This document shows positions 55,716-64,000 of a stretch of 64,000 nt of DNA, in pieces; position 1 is the first letter of the stretch, and every line of letters begins with the position of its first letter. The stretch lies in assembly GCA_023266335.1 (NCBI GenBank), contig JAHFQJ010000004.1, positions 1 to 64,000 of the forward strand. Direction: 5' to 3'. The notes below the pieces were generated by a model. That model saw only the letters and a list, made by a program, of their open reading frames with translations, did no database searches and was not told the DNA's origin. Source of the stretch: Burkholderiaceae bacterium (GTDB lineage Bacteria > Pseudomonadota > Gammaproteobacteria > Burkholderiales > Burkholderiaceae). A program made the translations under genes and the position numbers.

Positions 55716-57887
55716 TTAAACACTCTTAAACCAAATATGAACCTCTGCGCCCATTATACAGCCATTATTATTGTTGTCAATACGGTTATTAATTGCAATA
55801 TCTGCATGATTTTCTTGTATAACCTTCTTAACTATTGCCATTCCTAGCCCTGTCCCTGTTTTTTTAGTTGTTATATAAGGATCAAATACTTTGTCCATAA
55901 CTGATTTATCAAAACCAGGACCAGTGTCTGACACACATAAATGCACCCCTTTTTTGGATAGGCTGGTAGTAATTGTAATTGCTTGTTTATGCTGATTTGA
56001 CATAGCATCTTGAGAGTTCTGGATCAAATTATGCAGAACTTGCCTAATTTGTCCTATATCAATTAAAACATCCGGTATATTATTTAATTCTAATTTCCAG
56101 TATATATCATTGCTTGATTTATATAGTTGTACAACATCTTGAATTAAATCATTTAAATCAACCTGACCTAATATCGCATGCGGAAGTCTAGAATAATTTC
56201 TAAATTCATCTACCAATCTTTTTAATGCACTAACCTGATTGATAATTGTATTAGTGCTTTTATCAAGAATAGCTTGTTCAGATTCTTCTAATTTATTTTG
56301 GAGTTTTAATTGCAGACGCTCAGCTGATAATTGGATAGGCGTAAGAGGATTTTTAATTTCATGTGCTAAACGCTTGGCTACTTCTCCCCAAGCATTTGTA
56401 CGCTGTGCTGACAAAATTTCAGTTAAATCATCAAAAACAATTAATAGATTTTTTTCATCTAAACTTTTTAATATACTGCCCTTAATTAATAAATAACTTA
56501 CGCTGCTGTCCGGCTTTATATATTCATATTCTGTTTGCCATTTTTTTTGTTGTCTAAAGTAATAATAGACAGTTTTAAGTAAATCATTCAGCTTACCATA
56601 ATATCTATGATTTAATTCTTCTTGTAAATATTCAAATAAAGATACCCCTAATAATTCTTCAGCACTTTTATTATATCGTAATAATTTTTTATTTTGATCT
56701 AATAGTATTACGCCAGCTGTCATAGTAGTTAGTATTCCTTCTAACCTATTTTTGCTGCGTTGCTCCATTAATCTTGACTCGCTTAATTGTCTAGTCATAT
56801 GATTAAATCCCTTCATGATTAAACCAAGCTCATCATTTGTTTGTATTTCTTGTTTAGGGCGTAAATCACCGCTGGCTACTAATTTAGTACCTTGCTCTAA
56901 TAATAATAAGGGTTGAGTAATTTGATTACCAAGCCAAAAAGCTAAAATTATAGATAAACAAACTGCAAAACCTAAACTTATAGTTAAAGTTGTTATATAA
57001 AATCCGGTAAATTCATTTCTACCTACTTTATTGGTTAGATGTTGTTGATTAGCTGCCTCTATTTTTGATACCTTCTCCGACCATTCTTTAGGAAGCTGCT
57101 CCACCATTTGTAAAAAATGTATGGGGGAGTTTATTCCTCCAACCGGCATAATTACCCGCATTCGATAAATACCGGAAAATTCTTCTAAATCTACTATGCC
57201 ATATTGACCATGTAATTTTGTCTCTTCAATCATGCTGTCTTTTATGCCCTGCAGAGTGCCGTATATAAGTTCTCCGTGAGAATCAAGTAATGCGTAGGTT
57301 TTTCCCGTATCTGCTTTATTGAGTTCTATGATTTGTTCTTTTAACTGCTCTAAAGTATTTTCTTTGTAAACATTAACTAATAATCTTGTAGAAGTTTTAT
57401 TATCATCTAATAATCTATCTATGAATTTTCTTCCTAGCTCTATGCCTGCCTCAATTCCATCATCTATTTTTTTTACTTCAAACCATGCATCTAAAGAACT
57501 GGAAACAAATTTATATGAAACCGTATAAACTACAACTCCTGGTATAATTCCAACTAAACTAAAAAAAACCGCTAATTTTACCATTAGCTTAATGCCAAAC
57601 ACACCTTTTTTATAACGTCTGTAAGTGCTTAATATTAATATTCCTACACATATACCCAACCCAAGTAGTAAACATAAATTAGTAATATATAATGCATATA
57701 CTTGATTATTATTTTCTGCTGGCGACGAAGCAAATTTAATTAAAATATACAAGGATATTAATGTAAAAATACATGTTGCTGTTGTTACAAATAACATAAA
57801 CCATGATACAAACCTATTTGAATCGGTTTTATTTTTTGTAAAACTTTGCGTAATATTCAACCGCTTATTTTTTTTATTAAAAAACAT
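55716..57887 (-). CDS. NtrY-like sensor histidine kinase
   Basis: A 723-residue membrane kinase partnered with the NtrX-like regulator. Layout: an N-terminal membrane block (about 28-135, three to four helices), a periplasmic loop, a further helix near 305, a HAMP segment (NQITQPLLLLEQGTKLVASG), a PAS domain (about 380-490), a HisKA with phosphoacceptor His in AKRLAHEIKNPLTPIQLSA, and an HATPase with NLIQNSQDAM and DTGPGFD plus TGLGMAIVKKV. This matches NtrY, linked in other proteobacteria to nitrogen or redox responses. Confidence 0.9.
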   Translation of the reverse strand: MFFNKKNKRLNITQSFTKNKTDSNRFVSWFMLFVTTATCIFTLISLYILIKFASSPAENNNQVYALYITNLCLLLGLGICVGILILSTYRRYKKGVFGIKLMVKLAVFFSLVGIIPGVVVYTVSYKFVSSSLDAWFEVKKIDDGIEAGIELGRKFIDRLLDDNKTSTRLLVNVYKENTLEQLKEQIIELNKADTGKTYALLDSHGELIYGTLQGIKDSMIEETKLHGQYGIVDLEEFSGIYRMRVIMPVGGINSPIHFLQMVEQLPKEWSEKVSKIEAANQQHLTNKVGRNEFTGFYITTLTISLGFAVCLSIILAFWLGNQITQPLLLLEQGTKLVASGDLRPKQEIQTNDELGLIMKGFNHMTRQLSESRLMEQRSKNRLEGILTTMTAGVILLDQNKKLLRYNKSAEELLGVSLFEYLQEELNHRYYGKLNDLLKTVYYYFRQQKKWQTEYEYIKPDSSVSYLLIKGSILKSLDEKNLLIVFDDLTEILSAQRTNAWGEVAKRLAHEIKNPLTPIQLSAERLQLKLQNKLEESEQAILDKSTNTIINQVSALKRLVDEFRNYSRLPHAILGQVDLNDLIQDVVQLYKSSNDIYWKLELNNIPDVLIDIGQIRQVLHNLIQNSQDAMSNQHKQAITITTSLSKKGVHLCVSDTGPGFDKSVMDKVFDPYITTKKTGTGLGMAIVKKVIQENHADIAINNRIDNNNNGCIMGAEVHIWFKSV

Positions 57888-57998
57888 ATTTGCTCTTTTA
57901 TTATTCTTTTATGTATTATTAGTATATCTAAATTCAAGTGGTTATTATTTCTATAAAGTTTAGTATTGTTCTCAATTATAAACAAGTTGTTTTTTAAA

Positions 57999-58481
57999 TT
58001 AGCGGTAATTATTTTGTAAAAGCTTAGTCACTTGAATATATAATATAATACTGAATAAAGTTAAAACGCCGTATATTATACTAGAAAAAGTATGAAGCAC
58101 TTTAAACATTTCAAGGGTTATTTTATTAGCCAAAATAAAATCAGAAGTATATTTAGCATTATAAATAATGTAAGTAATGAAAATTAGCATTATAATGCAA
58201 AGTATCATCCATAAAGCATAAAATTTGCATTTCTTAACATGCAGAGTAATTCCGCTGGAAAATAATTGTTTGCCTGAAGATTTAACAGCTTGATTTAGCA
58301 ATAATATAATTATCAAACCCGAAGCTAAACCAAATATATTTAAATTTATAAAAATTTCCCCTGCAATTTTGCCAGCAATAGATTTTTCAAGAATTTTAAA
58401 TAATAATGGAATAACTAATCCTCCAATACTAACTAAAGCTCCCATCCATAATGCGCTAATTATAGATAAAATACTCAACAT
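57999..58481 (-). CDS. DUF4149 family inner-membrane protein
   Basis: A 160-residue protein with four transmembrane helices and the N-terminal pattern SALWMGALVSIGGLVIPLLF found in DUF4149 (TMEM205-like) proteins of betaproteobacteria. Function unknown. It lies 18 bp downstream of the DUF3108 gene on the same strand, in a membrane/envelope-type neighbourhood. Confidence 0.65.
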   Translation of the reverse strand: MLSILSIISALWMGALVSIGGLVIPLLFKILEKSIAGKIAGEIFINLNIFGLASGLIIILLLNQAVKSSGKQLFSSGITLHVKKCKFYALWMILCIIMLIFITYIIYNAKYTSDFILANKITLEMFKVLHTFSSIIYGVLTLFSIILYIQVTKLLQNNYR

Positions 58482-58498
58482 TTATGTCTCCATTATTA

Positions 58499-59809
58499 TT
58501 AATTTATACGAATAAATTCAAACTCTACAGCACTTGGTTCTGTTTGCTTGAATTTTGCTATAAGCCAGTTATTTGATGGTTCAAGCCACCACTCAATTTT
58601 TCTTTTATCGCCGTTAAATCTAGGTAAGCGTGTAAAGTGCCAAGCTTGAGCTGTATTTTCTGAATTTAGATTAATTTTTTCAAAACCGTTACATACAATA
58701 CTCCATGCTTGTATATCATCGTCTGTTGCTACATTAAACTGATATTTCATGCCTTCTTTAGGCGGGTTTTTTCTTACCATTGCTATTATTTGAAAAGCAA
58801 TCGAAGTAAAGTCTTTTATATCATCAGGCATATCTTGAGTTTGATTATTTTTACTAAAATGAACCTTTTTATTTTCTATATCAAGTGTCGTAATGTAAGT
58901 CTTTTTGCCGCTAACTCTTTTATACATAGTTGGAATTAAACCATTCGGAGTAACTCTGCCGCTGCTTTCAAATATGATATCTCCGAAAATTATAACGCTT
59001 GCTGCAAATCTTGCTGTATATGTTTTTCCATCAAAATTCCATAAAATACTGCCTTTTCTGCTTGGAATCCGGTTAAACAATAGTTGATATTTTAATTCTT
59101 GGCTTTTAGGAAAATCAAGGGCATAATTATCTACATTAGAGTCAGGTGTATATTTTATATTTATTAAACCTGAATTGCTGTTAAAGTTATTATTCACAGG
59201 CTCAAAGTTTTGCTCAATTTCCGTGCTATTTTTAGTATCTGCATTATAATTTTTATCTATGTTTTCTCTTAAATTTGTCTGAGGTAAGTGTATGTCATTA
59301 TTTGGATTAATTTCAAGTATAGCATCAGATAAGCCGTGAGCAATATTTTGAATAACCGGCTGTGTATAATAAGTGTTACTTTGTCCTGCATTTAGTTGCT
59401 CTGGCTTCATTATATAAATATCATCTTGAATATCACCGTCTTGGTCAAGATTTTGTATAGTATTTTCAATTGAATTAGCATTAAAATTATTTTCTGCAGA
59501 CAATGAGTTGTCAATATTTATCTTATAATTATTTAGTTTGGGTAAAATATTTTTCTTAATATTAGATTTATTAATAATTTGCTTGTATTGTCTCGGATTT
59601 ATATTTTTTTCATTAATAGTTTTGTTATTAACTTGATTATTATTTGATAAATATATTAAATCACTTTTTATATCTACACTAGAAATATTTATAACCGCAG
59701 GGTTAGTGTATCTTTTTAAAGTAAATAAACCAACTATGTGCAAAACAAGCACAAAAACTGTTAAAAATGCAATTATAATTATTATTTTCAATTTTGATAA
59801 ATTAAGCAT
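58499..59809 (-). CDS. DUF3108 domain protein with N-terminal membrane anchor
   Basis: A 436-residue protein: one N-terminal transmembrane helix (about 8-27, IIIIIAFLTVFVLVLHIVGL), a long Asn-rich low-complexity linker (about 40-225), and a C-terminal beta-rich domain (about 235-436) that fits DUF3108, a periplasmic domain common in betaproteobacteria (YQLLFNRIPSRKGSILWNFDGK, with RLPRFNGDKRKIEWWLEP near the end). Function unknown; the anchored layout suggests a periplasmic envelope role. Confidence 0.7.
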   Translation of the reverse strand: MLNLSKLKIIIIIAFLTVFVLVLHIVGLFTLKRYTNPAVINISSVDIKSDLIYLSNNNQVNNKTINEKNINPRQYKQIINKSNIKKNILPKLNNYKINIDNSLSAENNFNANSIENTIQNLDQDGDIQDDIYIMKPEQLNAGQSNTYYTQPVIQNIAHGLSDAILEINPNNDIHLPQTNLRENIDKNYNADTKNSTEIEQNFEPVNNNFNSNSGLINIKYTPDSNVDNYALDFPKSQELKYQLLFNRIPSRKGSILWNFDGKTYTARFAASVIIFGDIIFESSGRVTPNGLIPTMYKRVSGKKTYITTLDIENKKVHFSKNNQTQDMPDDIKDFTSIAFQIIAMVRKNPPKEGMKYQFNVATDDDIQAWSIVCNGFEKINLNSENTAQAWHFTRLPRFNGDKRKIEWWLEPSNNWLIAKFKQTEPSAVEFEFIRIN

Positions 59810-59855
59810 TATTTTTATACATTTTTACCTTGGTTTTTAATAGGTATGCTATTTT

Positions 59856-60680
59856 TTAGATTTTAAAATTTAAAATAGCTTTAGTTATTTCTTCACAAGT
59901 TTTTTGAGCTTGTATACGGGCTGCTGAAGCAAAATCTTCATCATTGCCTGCATATAAAATAGCCCTAGACGAATTTAATAATAAACCGCTTATATCCGGC
60001 AATAATCCAGCTTTTACAGTTAGCCCAATATCACCGCCCTGTATTCCAATTCCAGGAACTAAAATTGGCATATCATCTACAATATGACGAATGCCAGCTA
60101 ATTCATTTGGATAGGTTGCACCTGCGACTAGACCAATATTTTTATTTGTATTCCAGTATGACGCCAGCTCTGCTATTTTTAAATATAAAGGCCTTCCTTC
60201 AACTTGCAGGTTCTGAATTTCATCACCACCGCTGTTTGAGGTGCGGCATAATATAAATACCCCTTTATCAGTATAGCTTGTAAACGGTAAAATAGCATCA
60301 AATCCCATATAAGGATTTAAAGTAACAGCATCTGCTTTGTATCTTTCAAATGCTTCAATTGCATACTGTTCAGCCGTTGAGCCAATATCACCGCGCTTTG
60401 CATCTAAAATTACAGGTATATGCGGATAATTTTCATGAATATATATAATAATTTGTTCTAATTGATCTTCTGCATGATTTGCAGAAAAATAAGCAATCTG
60501 GGGCTTATATGCACATACCAAATCAGCAGTTGCATCAATTATTTCTTTACAAAAAGCATAAATTGTACCTCCCTTTGTATGAATAAACGGAGGCATTTTA
60601 CTAGGGTCAGGGTCTAATCCAATACATAATAGTGAATCTTTCCAGTTATCACTTAATTTTTGCATAAAGCTTATATTCAT
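59856..60680 (-). CDS. pyrF: orotidine 5'-phosphate decarboxylase, type 2
   Basis: The final step in de novo UMP synthesis. A 274-residue TIM-barrel protein of the subfamily common in betaproteobacteria and actinobacteria: [13 protein letters not shown] near residue 17, the catalytic [18 protein letters not shown] (about 92-109) with the Lys-Asp pair, and [19 protein letters not shown] as the phosphate-binding end. Length is typical of type 2. Upstream is a long AT-rich gap. Confidence 0.93.
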   Translation of the reverse strand: MNISFMQKLSDNWKDSLLCIGLDPDPSKMPPFIHTKGGTIYAFCKEIIDATADLVCAYKPQIAYFSANHAEDQLEQIIIYIHENYPHIPVILDAKRGDIGSTAEQYAIEAFERYKADAVTLNPYMGFDAILPFTSYTDKGVFILCRTSNSGGDEIQNLQVEGRPLYLKIAELASYWNTNKNIGLVAGATYPNELAGIRHIVDDMPILVPGIGIQGGDIGLTVKAGLLPDISGLLLNSSRAILYAGNDEDFASAARIQAQKTCEEITKAILNFKI

Positions 60681-60920
60681 ATAGGTTCCTGCATGTTTAT
60701 TAATTAATTTATTAAATAGAATATATTATTGCTTGGTATTGGGATATTATAAACCAATTTTATATTTTTGATACTATTCTTTAGATATATATAAAGCTAT
60801 AAAGTTTTAGTGAATTGCTGTTTGATGTTTAATTATTTGTGTTGAAATGAGAGATTGGCAATAATTTAGGAATTGTTAAAAATTGTAAATAAATTTTTGA
60901 ATGTTTAGAAAAATCTACAT
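60681..60920. other. AT-rich gap upstream of pyrF
   Basis: Together with the terminator at 60921-60956 and the trailing 150 bases to 61107 this makes a 427-bp gene-free stretch. Apart from the terminator I see only a TATAAT-like box on the minus strand near 60752 that could serve pyrF. No gene or RNA is recognisable. Confidence 0.4.
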
Positions 60921-60956
60921 AAAAAAACAAGCCTCTATATTTCTACAGAAGGCTTG
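60921..60956 (-). terminator. Rho-independent terminator for the DUF3460-scpA unit
   Basis: On the minus strand the stem CAAGCCT (60956-60950) pairs with AGGCTTG (60934-60928) around a 15-base loop, followed by seven U residues (60927-60921). It lies 150 bases downstream of scpA, ending that transcript before pyrF. Confidence 0.8.
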
Positions 60957-61107
60957 AGTATAAAAAGAGTTGAGTACCTTCATTATAAGACAAAAATTAA
61001 TGAATTGTTAAATAATGTTAAATATTATGTAATAATGTTGTTTTTTTGTAACGTGTTATTAATCTATGTTCATTTTAGTAAGCCTTAAGAAAAGGCTTTG
61101 TTTAGTA

Positions 61108-61977
61108 TTAACTAGCTTGATAAGTAATATCCAGATAAATTGGTGCAAATGCTTGACTTTGTTTAAATAAAATCAATCCTTCTTTTACTAACTCAAGAAT
61201 TGCTAGAAAATATATGACTAATGTTGATGCTGTAAAATTAGTCTCATTAAGACTTATTAAATCAAATAAAGTAGTCTGTTTATTTATTTGAATATGCTTT
61301 AATGTTTTACTCATGTATTCTCTAACGGATAATTGCTCTTTGATTATTTGATGATGCTCAAAAAGGTTTTGCCGTTTTAATAAATCTTTAAATGCATTTA
61401 CAATTTCTGTTATATCAACTTGGATTGGGGATATACCAATTTTTTCCTGGACTATATCTGCCAGCCAAAAATCTTCATTACAGATAGGTAAATTCTGCAG
61501 TTCTAATGATACTTTTTTTATTGCCTCATAAGAAATTAATTTTCTTATAAGCTCTGCCCTTGGATCTTCCTGCTCTTCATCTATATCTATTATTAATTTA
61601 GGCAGCAGCATACGGGTTTTTATTTCAATCAACATTGCTGCCATTAACAAATAATCAGCTGCTAATTCAAACTGCACATGCCTAATTTGTTCTACATATT
61701 CCAAATATTGCTGTGTTAAAGGCGCCATTTGAACATCTAATATGTTTATTCCTTCTTTACGGATTAAATATAATAATAAATCTAGCGGACCTTCAAATGA
61801 ATTTAAAAATACCTCTAGTGCATTGGGAGGGATATATAAATCTTTAGGTAAATTGGTGAGAGGCTGACCATACAACTTTGCATATACTTCTGAAACTTTT
61901 GAATCATGCAATGAGTTTTTTTCTATAATATTTAGATTTAAATCATTCTTTGCTATGTTATTCTGATCCATAAACAT
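61108..61977 (-). CDS. scpA: segregation and condensation protein A
   Basis: The kleisin subunit of the SMC-ScpAB condensin. The N-terminal domain FEGPLDLLLYLIRKEGINILDVQMAPLTQQYLEYV (about 54-90) is diagnostic, followed by ELAADYLLMAAMLIEIKTRMLLP and a C-terminal winged-helix that binds the SMC head (TLVIYFLAILELVKEGLILF). Length 289 fits. The start overlaps the DUF3460 gene by 20 bases. scpB is not in view. Confidence 0.93.
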   Translation of the reverse strand: MFMDQNNIAKNDLNLNIIEKNSLHDSKVSEVYAKLYGQPLTNLPKDLYIPPNALEVFLNSFEGPLDLLLYLIRKEGINILDVQMAPLTQQYLEYVEQIRHVQFELAADYLLMAAMLIEIKTRMLLPKLIIDIDEEQEDPRAELIRKLISYEAIKKVSLELQNLPICNEDFWLADIVQEKIGISPIQVDITEIVNAFKDLLKRQNLFEHHQIIKEQLSVREYMSKTLKHIQINKQTTLFDLISLNETNFTASTLVIYFLAILELVKEGLILFKQSQAFAPIYLDITYQAS

Positions 61978-62143
61978 ATGGTCTTTGCGGTATAGCGGAT
62001 TTAATTTTTTCTTCTTCCTTTTTTAAATCAAGCGGTTTATTTCTTAGTAAATTATGCCCGTATTTTTGTTCTTGCTCTAATTCTGGATTTTGCTTTTTTA
62101 GTTTATTCAAAAAATTTGTGATACTAGATTGATATATAGCCAT
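61958..62143 (-). CDS. DUF3460 family protein
   Basis: A 61-residue protein with the family pattern: Y-x-S-x-IT-x-FL near the start (YQSSITNFLNKLKKQNPELE), NKPLDL in the middle and RPYVYGSE at the end. This small family is restricted to betaproteobacteria as far as I know and commonly precedes scpA, so it is one of the better lineage markers in the window. It overlaps scpA by 20 bases. Function unknown. Confidence 0.85.
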   Translation of the reverse strand: MAIYQSSITNFLNKLKKQNPELEQEQKYGHNLLRNKPLDLKKEEEKIKSAIPQRPYVYGSE

Positions 62144-62427
62144 AATAATGATTCCATTTTATTATAAACTTTTGCTTGAGTTTACTTCTGAAGAATTGAG
62201 GTTAAAATTATTTGTATTTCAGCATGCAATTTTCATATCTGCCTTTCAGCATTGACATGAATCTGATTAATATGAGCATGTATTTTAGCTGAATTTAGAA
62301 TATAAGTACATATTTTTTACTTATTTCTTTTTTATTAGCTAAATTTTAGATTAGCTACTTTAAAGTAATAATATCATAATTTGTTATGGATTAATTAAAA
62401 AATTATGATGCCAGTTAAAGAAAGAAT

Positions 62428-63093
62428 TTATTTTTTACTATTGTTTTTAGCTTGTAAGAATCGAATTAATCCATCAATACCATTTTTATTTGCTTGTTCA
62501 TTAAAGTCGGTTTTATAACTTGCTACTAAGCCAATACCTAAAACATTAATATCATAAATTTTCCATTCATTCCCTGATTTATACAGGCGGTAGTCCAAAG
62601 ATTTAGTATCACCTTGATCTATAATAGTACTTTTAACTATAACTTTAGTATCTGCTGGGGACATGCGCAACGGCTTATAGTTAATTTGCTGATCATTAAC
62701 TTTGGTTAAAGCTCCAGCATATGTTGCGATTAACAATTGCTTGAATTCTTTCATAATTACTGCACGCTGGTCCGGGGTAGATTTTTCCCAATGAGGTCCC
62801 ATAACCATCTTAGTTGTTGTTTCTAAATCAGTATATGGCATAACTTTAGCGTCTATTAGTTCTGCTATTTTTTTAACTTGTCCGCCTTGGTTTAATTTTT
62901 GCTGTTTTATAGATGTAACAACATTATCTACCATTCCTTTAATCAAACCATCTGGGCTTGATGTGCTAACAACATCATTTGATGCTGTAGAGCTGGCTGT
63001 TGAACCAGAAGCCATAGGAGTAACGGCAAAAACACTGCTGCTGATTAGTAATATAGAAGATAGTGATGCGGCAAATAATAAAGACTTTTTCAT
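62428..63093 (-). CDS. mlaC: MlaC-family phospholipid-binding periplasmic protein
   Basis: A 221-residue protein with a cleavable signal peptide (MKKSLLFAASLSSILLISSSVFA) and a mature MlaC/Ttg2D domain that shuttles phospholipids between outer and inner membranes in the Mla system. Family hallmarks include VMPYTDLETTTKMVMGPHW (about 92-110) and the SLDYRLYKSGNEWKIYDINVLGIGLVASYK end. Preceded by AAGGAAAT. No mlaD, E, F or B is adjacent, so the rest of the system would have to lie elsewhere. Confidence 0.88.
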   Translation of the reverse strand: MKKSLLFAASLSSILLISSSVFAVTPMASGSTASSTASNDVVSTSSPDGLIKGMVDNVVTSIKQQKLNQGGQVKKIAELIDAKVMPYTDLETTTKMVMGPHWEKSTPDQRAVIMKEFKQLLIATYAGALTKVNDQQINYKPLRMSPADTKVIVKSTIIDQGDTKSLDYRLYKSGNEWKIYDINVLGIGLVASYKTDFNEQANKNGIDGLIRFLQAKNNSKK

Positions 63094-63121
63094 GCATTTC
63101 CTTGTTATTTTTATAAAATGA

Positions 63122-63127
63122 ATTATA
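63122..63127 (-). promoter_or_regulatory. possible -10 box of mlaC
   Basis: TATAAT on the minus strand 29 bases upstream of the mlaC start. A weak -35 (TTTATA-like) is at the right distance. The remainder of the 372-bp gap 63094-63465 is AT-rich. The only other point there is a loose resemblance between 63363-63420 and 62197-62270 (both read GNTTAAAATTATTT then CTGCCT and TTGACAT). Confidence 0.4.
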
Positions 63128-63465
63128 ACTCATTCCTAATTTAGTATAAAGTAACTTTTCATCAGTATTTTAAGTTAGGATTGATTATATAGTTTCTACA
63201 TGTTAGAGAATAACCTTATTGTAAAGTTCATTTTATTAAGTTTTATAAATTAATATCATTAAAATTAGAGGAATATAAGGAAAGTTATTAAATAAAGCAA
63301 ATTCTTTGCCTAAAGTTATGAAAAGGATATACTCATCATGCTTAAATTTATGCCTGTAGTATTGATGTTAAAATTATTTTATTATAATTTCTATCGCTGC
63401 CTTGACATAAATACAACCGAGACGAGTATATTAAATTATTATTTTGTAGTCTCTACATTATAATA

Positions 63466-64000
63466 TTAAGCAGTTTCGTGTGATCCGGCTTTTGAAGTTT
63501 GAGTTGATGCTTCTTTTGAAGTTAAAGGCATTTCAATACCTTGGCATCCGATAGAACCTTCACCATTATATGTCATAGTTCCAGCAATTGTATTACCATT
63601 ATCTGAAGATTTAATCTGTAATTTAATTGCATTTTGACCTGTCCGGCAGCCGATTAACCAAGTACCGCCAGCATGCCATGGTGCATTTGAGCCGCCCCAT
63701 TGGTTTTCAACTGTATAGTTATTGCTTCCTAATGATGTGGCTTTACACCCAATTGGACCTTCGCCGGCATATGTCATTGTTCCATTAAATGTTTTACCGC
63801 TGTCATTTGATGAAATATCAACAGAAATAACTGCTTGATCACGGCACCCCAAAACAAATACACCGCCGTCATGCCATTGAGCTGAGCTTCCGCCCCATTG
63901 ATTTTCAATGCTGTATACTGCCCCGTTAGCCTGCTGACTTTGGAAACCGATAGGACCTTCACCATTATATGTCATAGTTCCAGTTAAAGTTGCTCCATTA
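63466..64000 (-). CDS. OAA-family high-mannose-binding lectin, 5' end outside the window
   Basis: The frame is open to the window edge, so the gene starts beyond base 64000; the ATG at 63975 lies inside a repeat and is not the start. The visible 178 residues contain at least two complete tandem repeats of about 67 residues with the Oscillatoria agardhii agglutinin (OAA) signature: ENQWGGSSAQWHDGG and ENQWGGSNAPWHAGG, each followed by a GTMTYxGEGPIG or GEGSIG motif; three of the latter are visible. In OAA these loops bind branched core mannose of N-glycans. Unlike OAA, each repeat carries Cys after GEGPIG and in LGCR, and there is a Ser/Thr/Lys-rich tail of about 20 residues. A secretion signal, if any, is out of view. 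Confidence 0.88.
   Translation of the reverse strand, partial: NGATLTGTMTYNGEGPIGFQSQQANGAVYSIENQWGGSSAQWHDGGVFVLGCRDQAVISVDISSNDSGKTFNGTMTYAGEGPIGCKATSLGSNNYTVENQWGGSNAPWHAGGTWLIGCRTGQNAIKLQIKSSDNGNTIAGTMTYNGEGSIGCQGIEMPLTSKEASTQTSKAGSHETA

Overview
The window is a visibly AT-rich (about 30% GC by eye, not counted), gene-dense stretch of a Gram-negative chromosome. The gene content points to a betaproteobacterium. Supporting features are PhaR, a CysB-type regulator, a ScpA gene overlapping a DUF3460 gene, WrbA next to a DUF2069 membrane protein, a DUF4149 protein beside a DUF3108 protein, NtrY with a short NtrX, the pilGHIJ order, and RecX/FabI/LapB/MlaC. Low GC, several decayed genes, dispersed short repeats and a large orphan protein with no recognisable domain suggest a host-associated or intracellular lineage. 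That last step is inference.

Layout: 1-767 frameshifted or partial accessory ORF; 850-5731 pepP, gmk, gyrA; 5827-9942 an orphan gene, ispE, a ZipA-like gene, tsaB, DUF2069 and wrbA, all on the minus strand; 10058-12070 a YeeE/TsuA thiosulfate-type transporter and a CysB-like regulator; 12157-13275 nrdB; 13.5-16.05 kb a small accessory island (two unknown genes, one membrane-anchored, bracketed by two antitoxin relics and carrying a GC-rich 141-bp repeat); 16173-22469 murB, prfB (with its programmed frameshift), gmhA, a GST, an orphan, rimO, phaR; 22663-26573 a lipoprotein hydrolase, hscB, a YgjP-like metalloprotease, a multiply frameshifted pseudogene and the second copy of the 141-bp repeat; 26574-31474 murD, a phosphohexomutase, infC (AUC start), rpmI, rplT, rpoZ; 31567-37582 tatB, tgt, lapB, a micro-ORF, dnaG, an unknown coiled-coil gene, rpsU; 37793-42559 an EamA transporter, a Nudix hydrolase, fabI, recX, and an iron-type ABC permease with its ATPase; 42689-46234 pilG-pilH-pilI-pilJ; 46291-52056 uup and the 1177-residue orphan; 52350-60680 nagZ, an orphan tolQ/exbB, ribE, ntrX/ntrY, DUF4149, DUF3108, pyrF; 61108-63093 scpA, DUF3460, mlaC; 63466 to the right edge an OAA-type mannose-binding lectin that continues outside the window.

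Most of the window is housekeeping: cell wall (murB, murD, nagZ), isoprenoids (ispE), translation (infC, rpmI, rplT, prfB, rpsU, tgt, rimO, tsaB), replication and nucleotides (gyrA, dnaG, nrdB, pyrF, gmk), and envelope (gmhA, lapB, mlaC, fabI). The points most worth a second look are: the OAA-family lectin; the 1177-residue putative effector; a 141-bp structured repeat that supplies the C-terminus of an ORF; a five-copy MITE-like intergenic family with TATACTAAT ends, one copy of which appears to supply the -35 box of uup; two antitoxin relics around the island; and partner-less components of usually multi-gene systems (pil chemosensory genes without the PilL kinase, tolQ without tolR, tatB without tatA/tatC, a FecCD-type permease without a binding protein). 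No tRNA, rRNA, CRISPR array or intact insertion sequence was seen.
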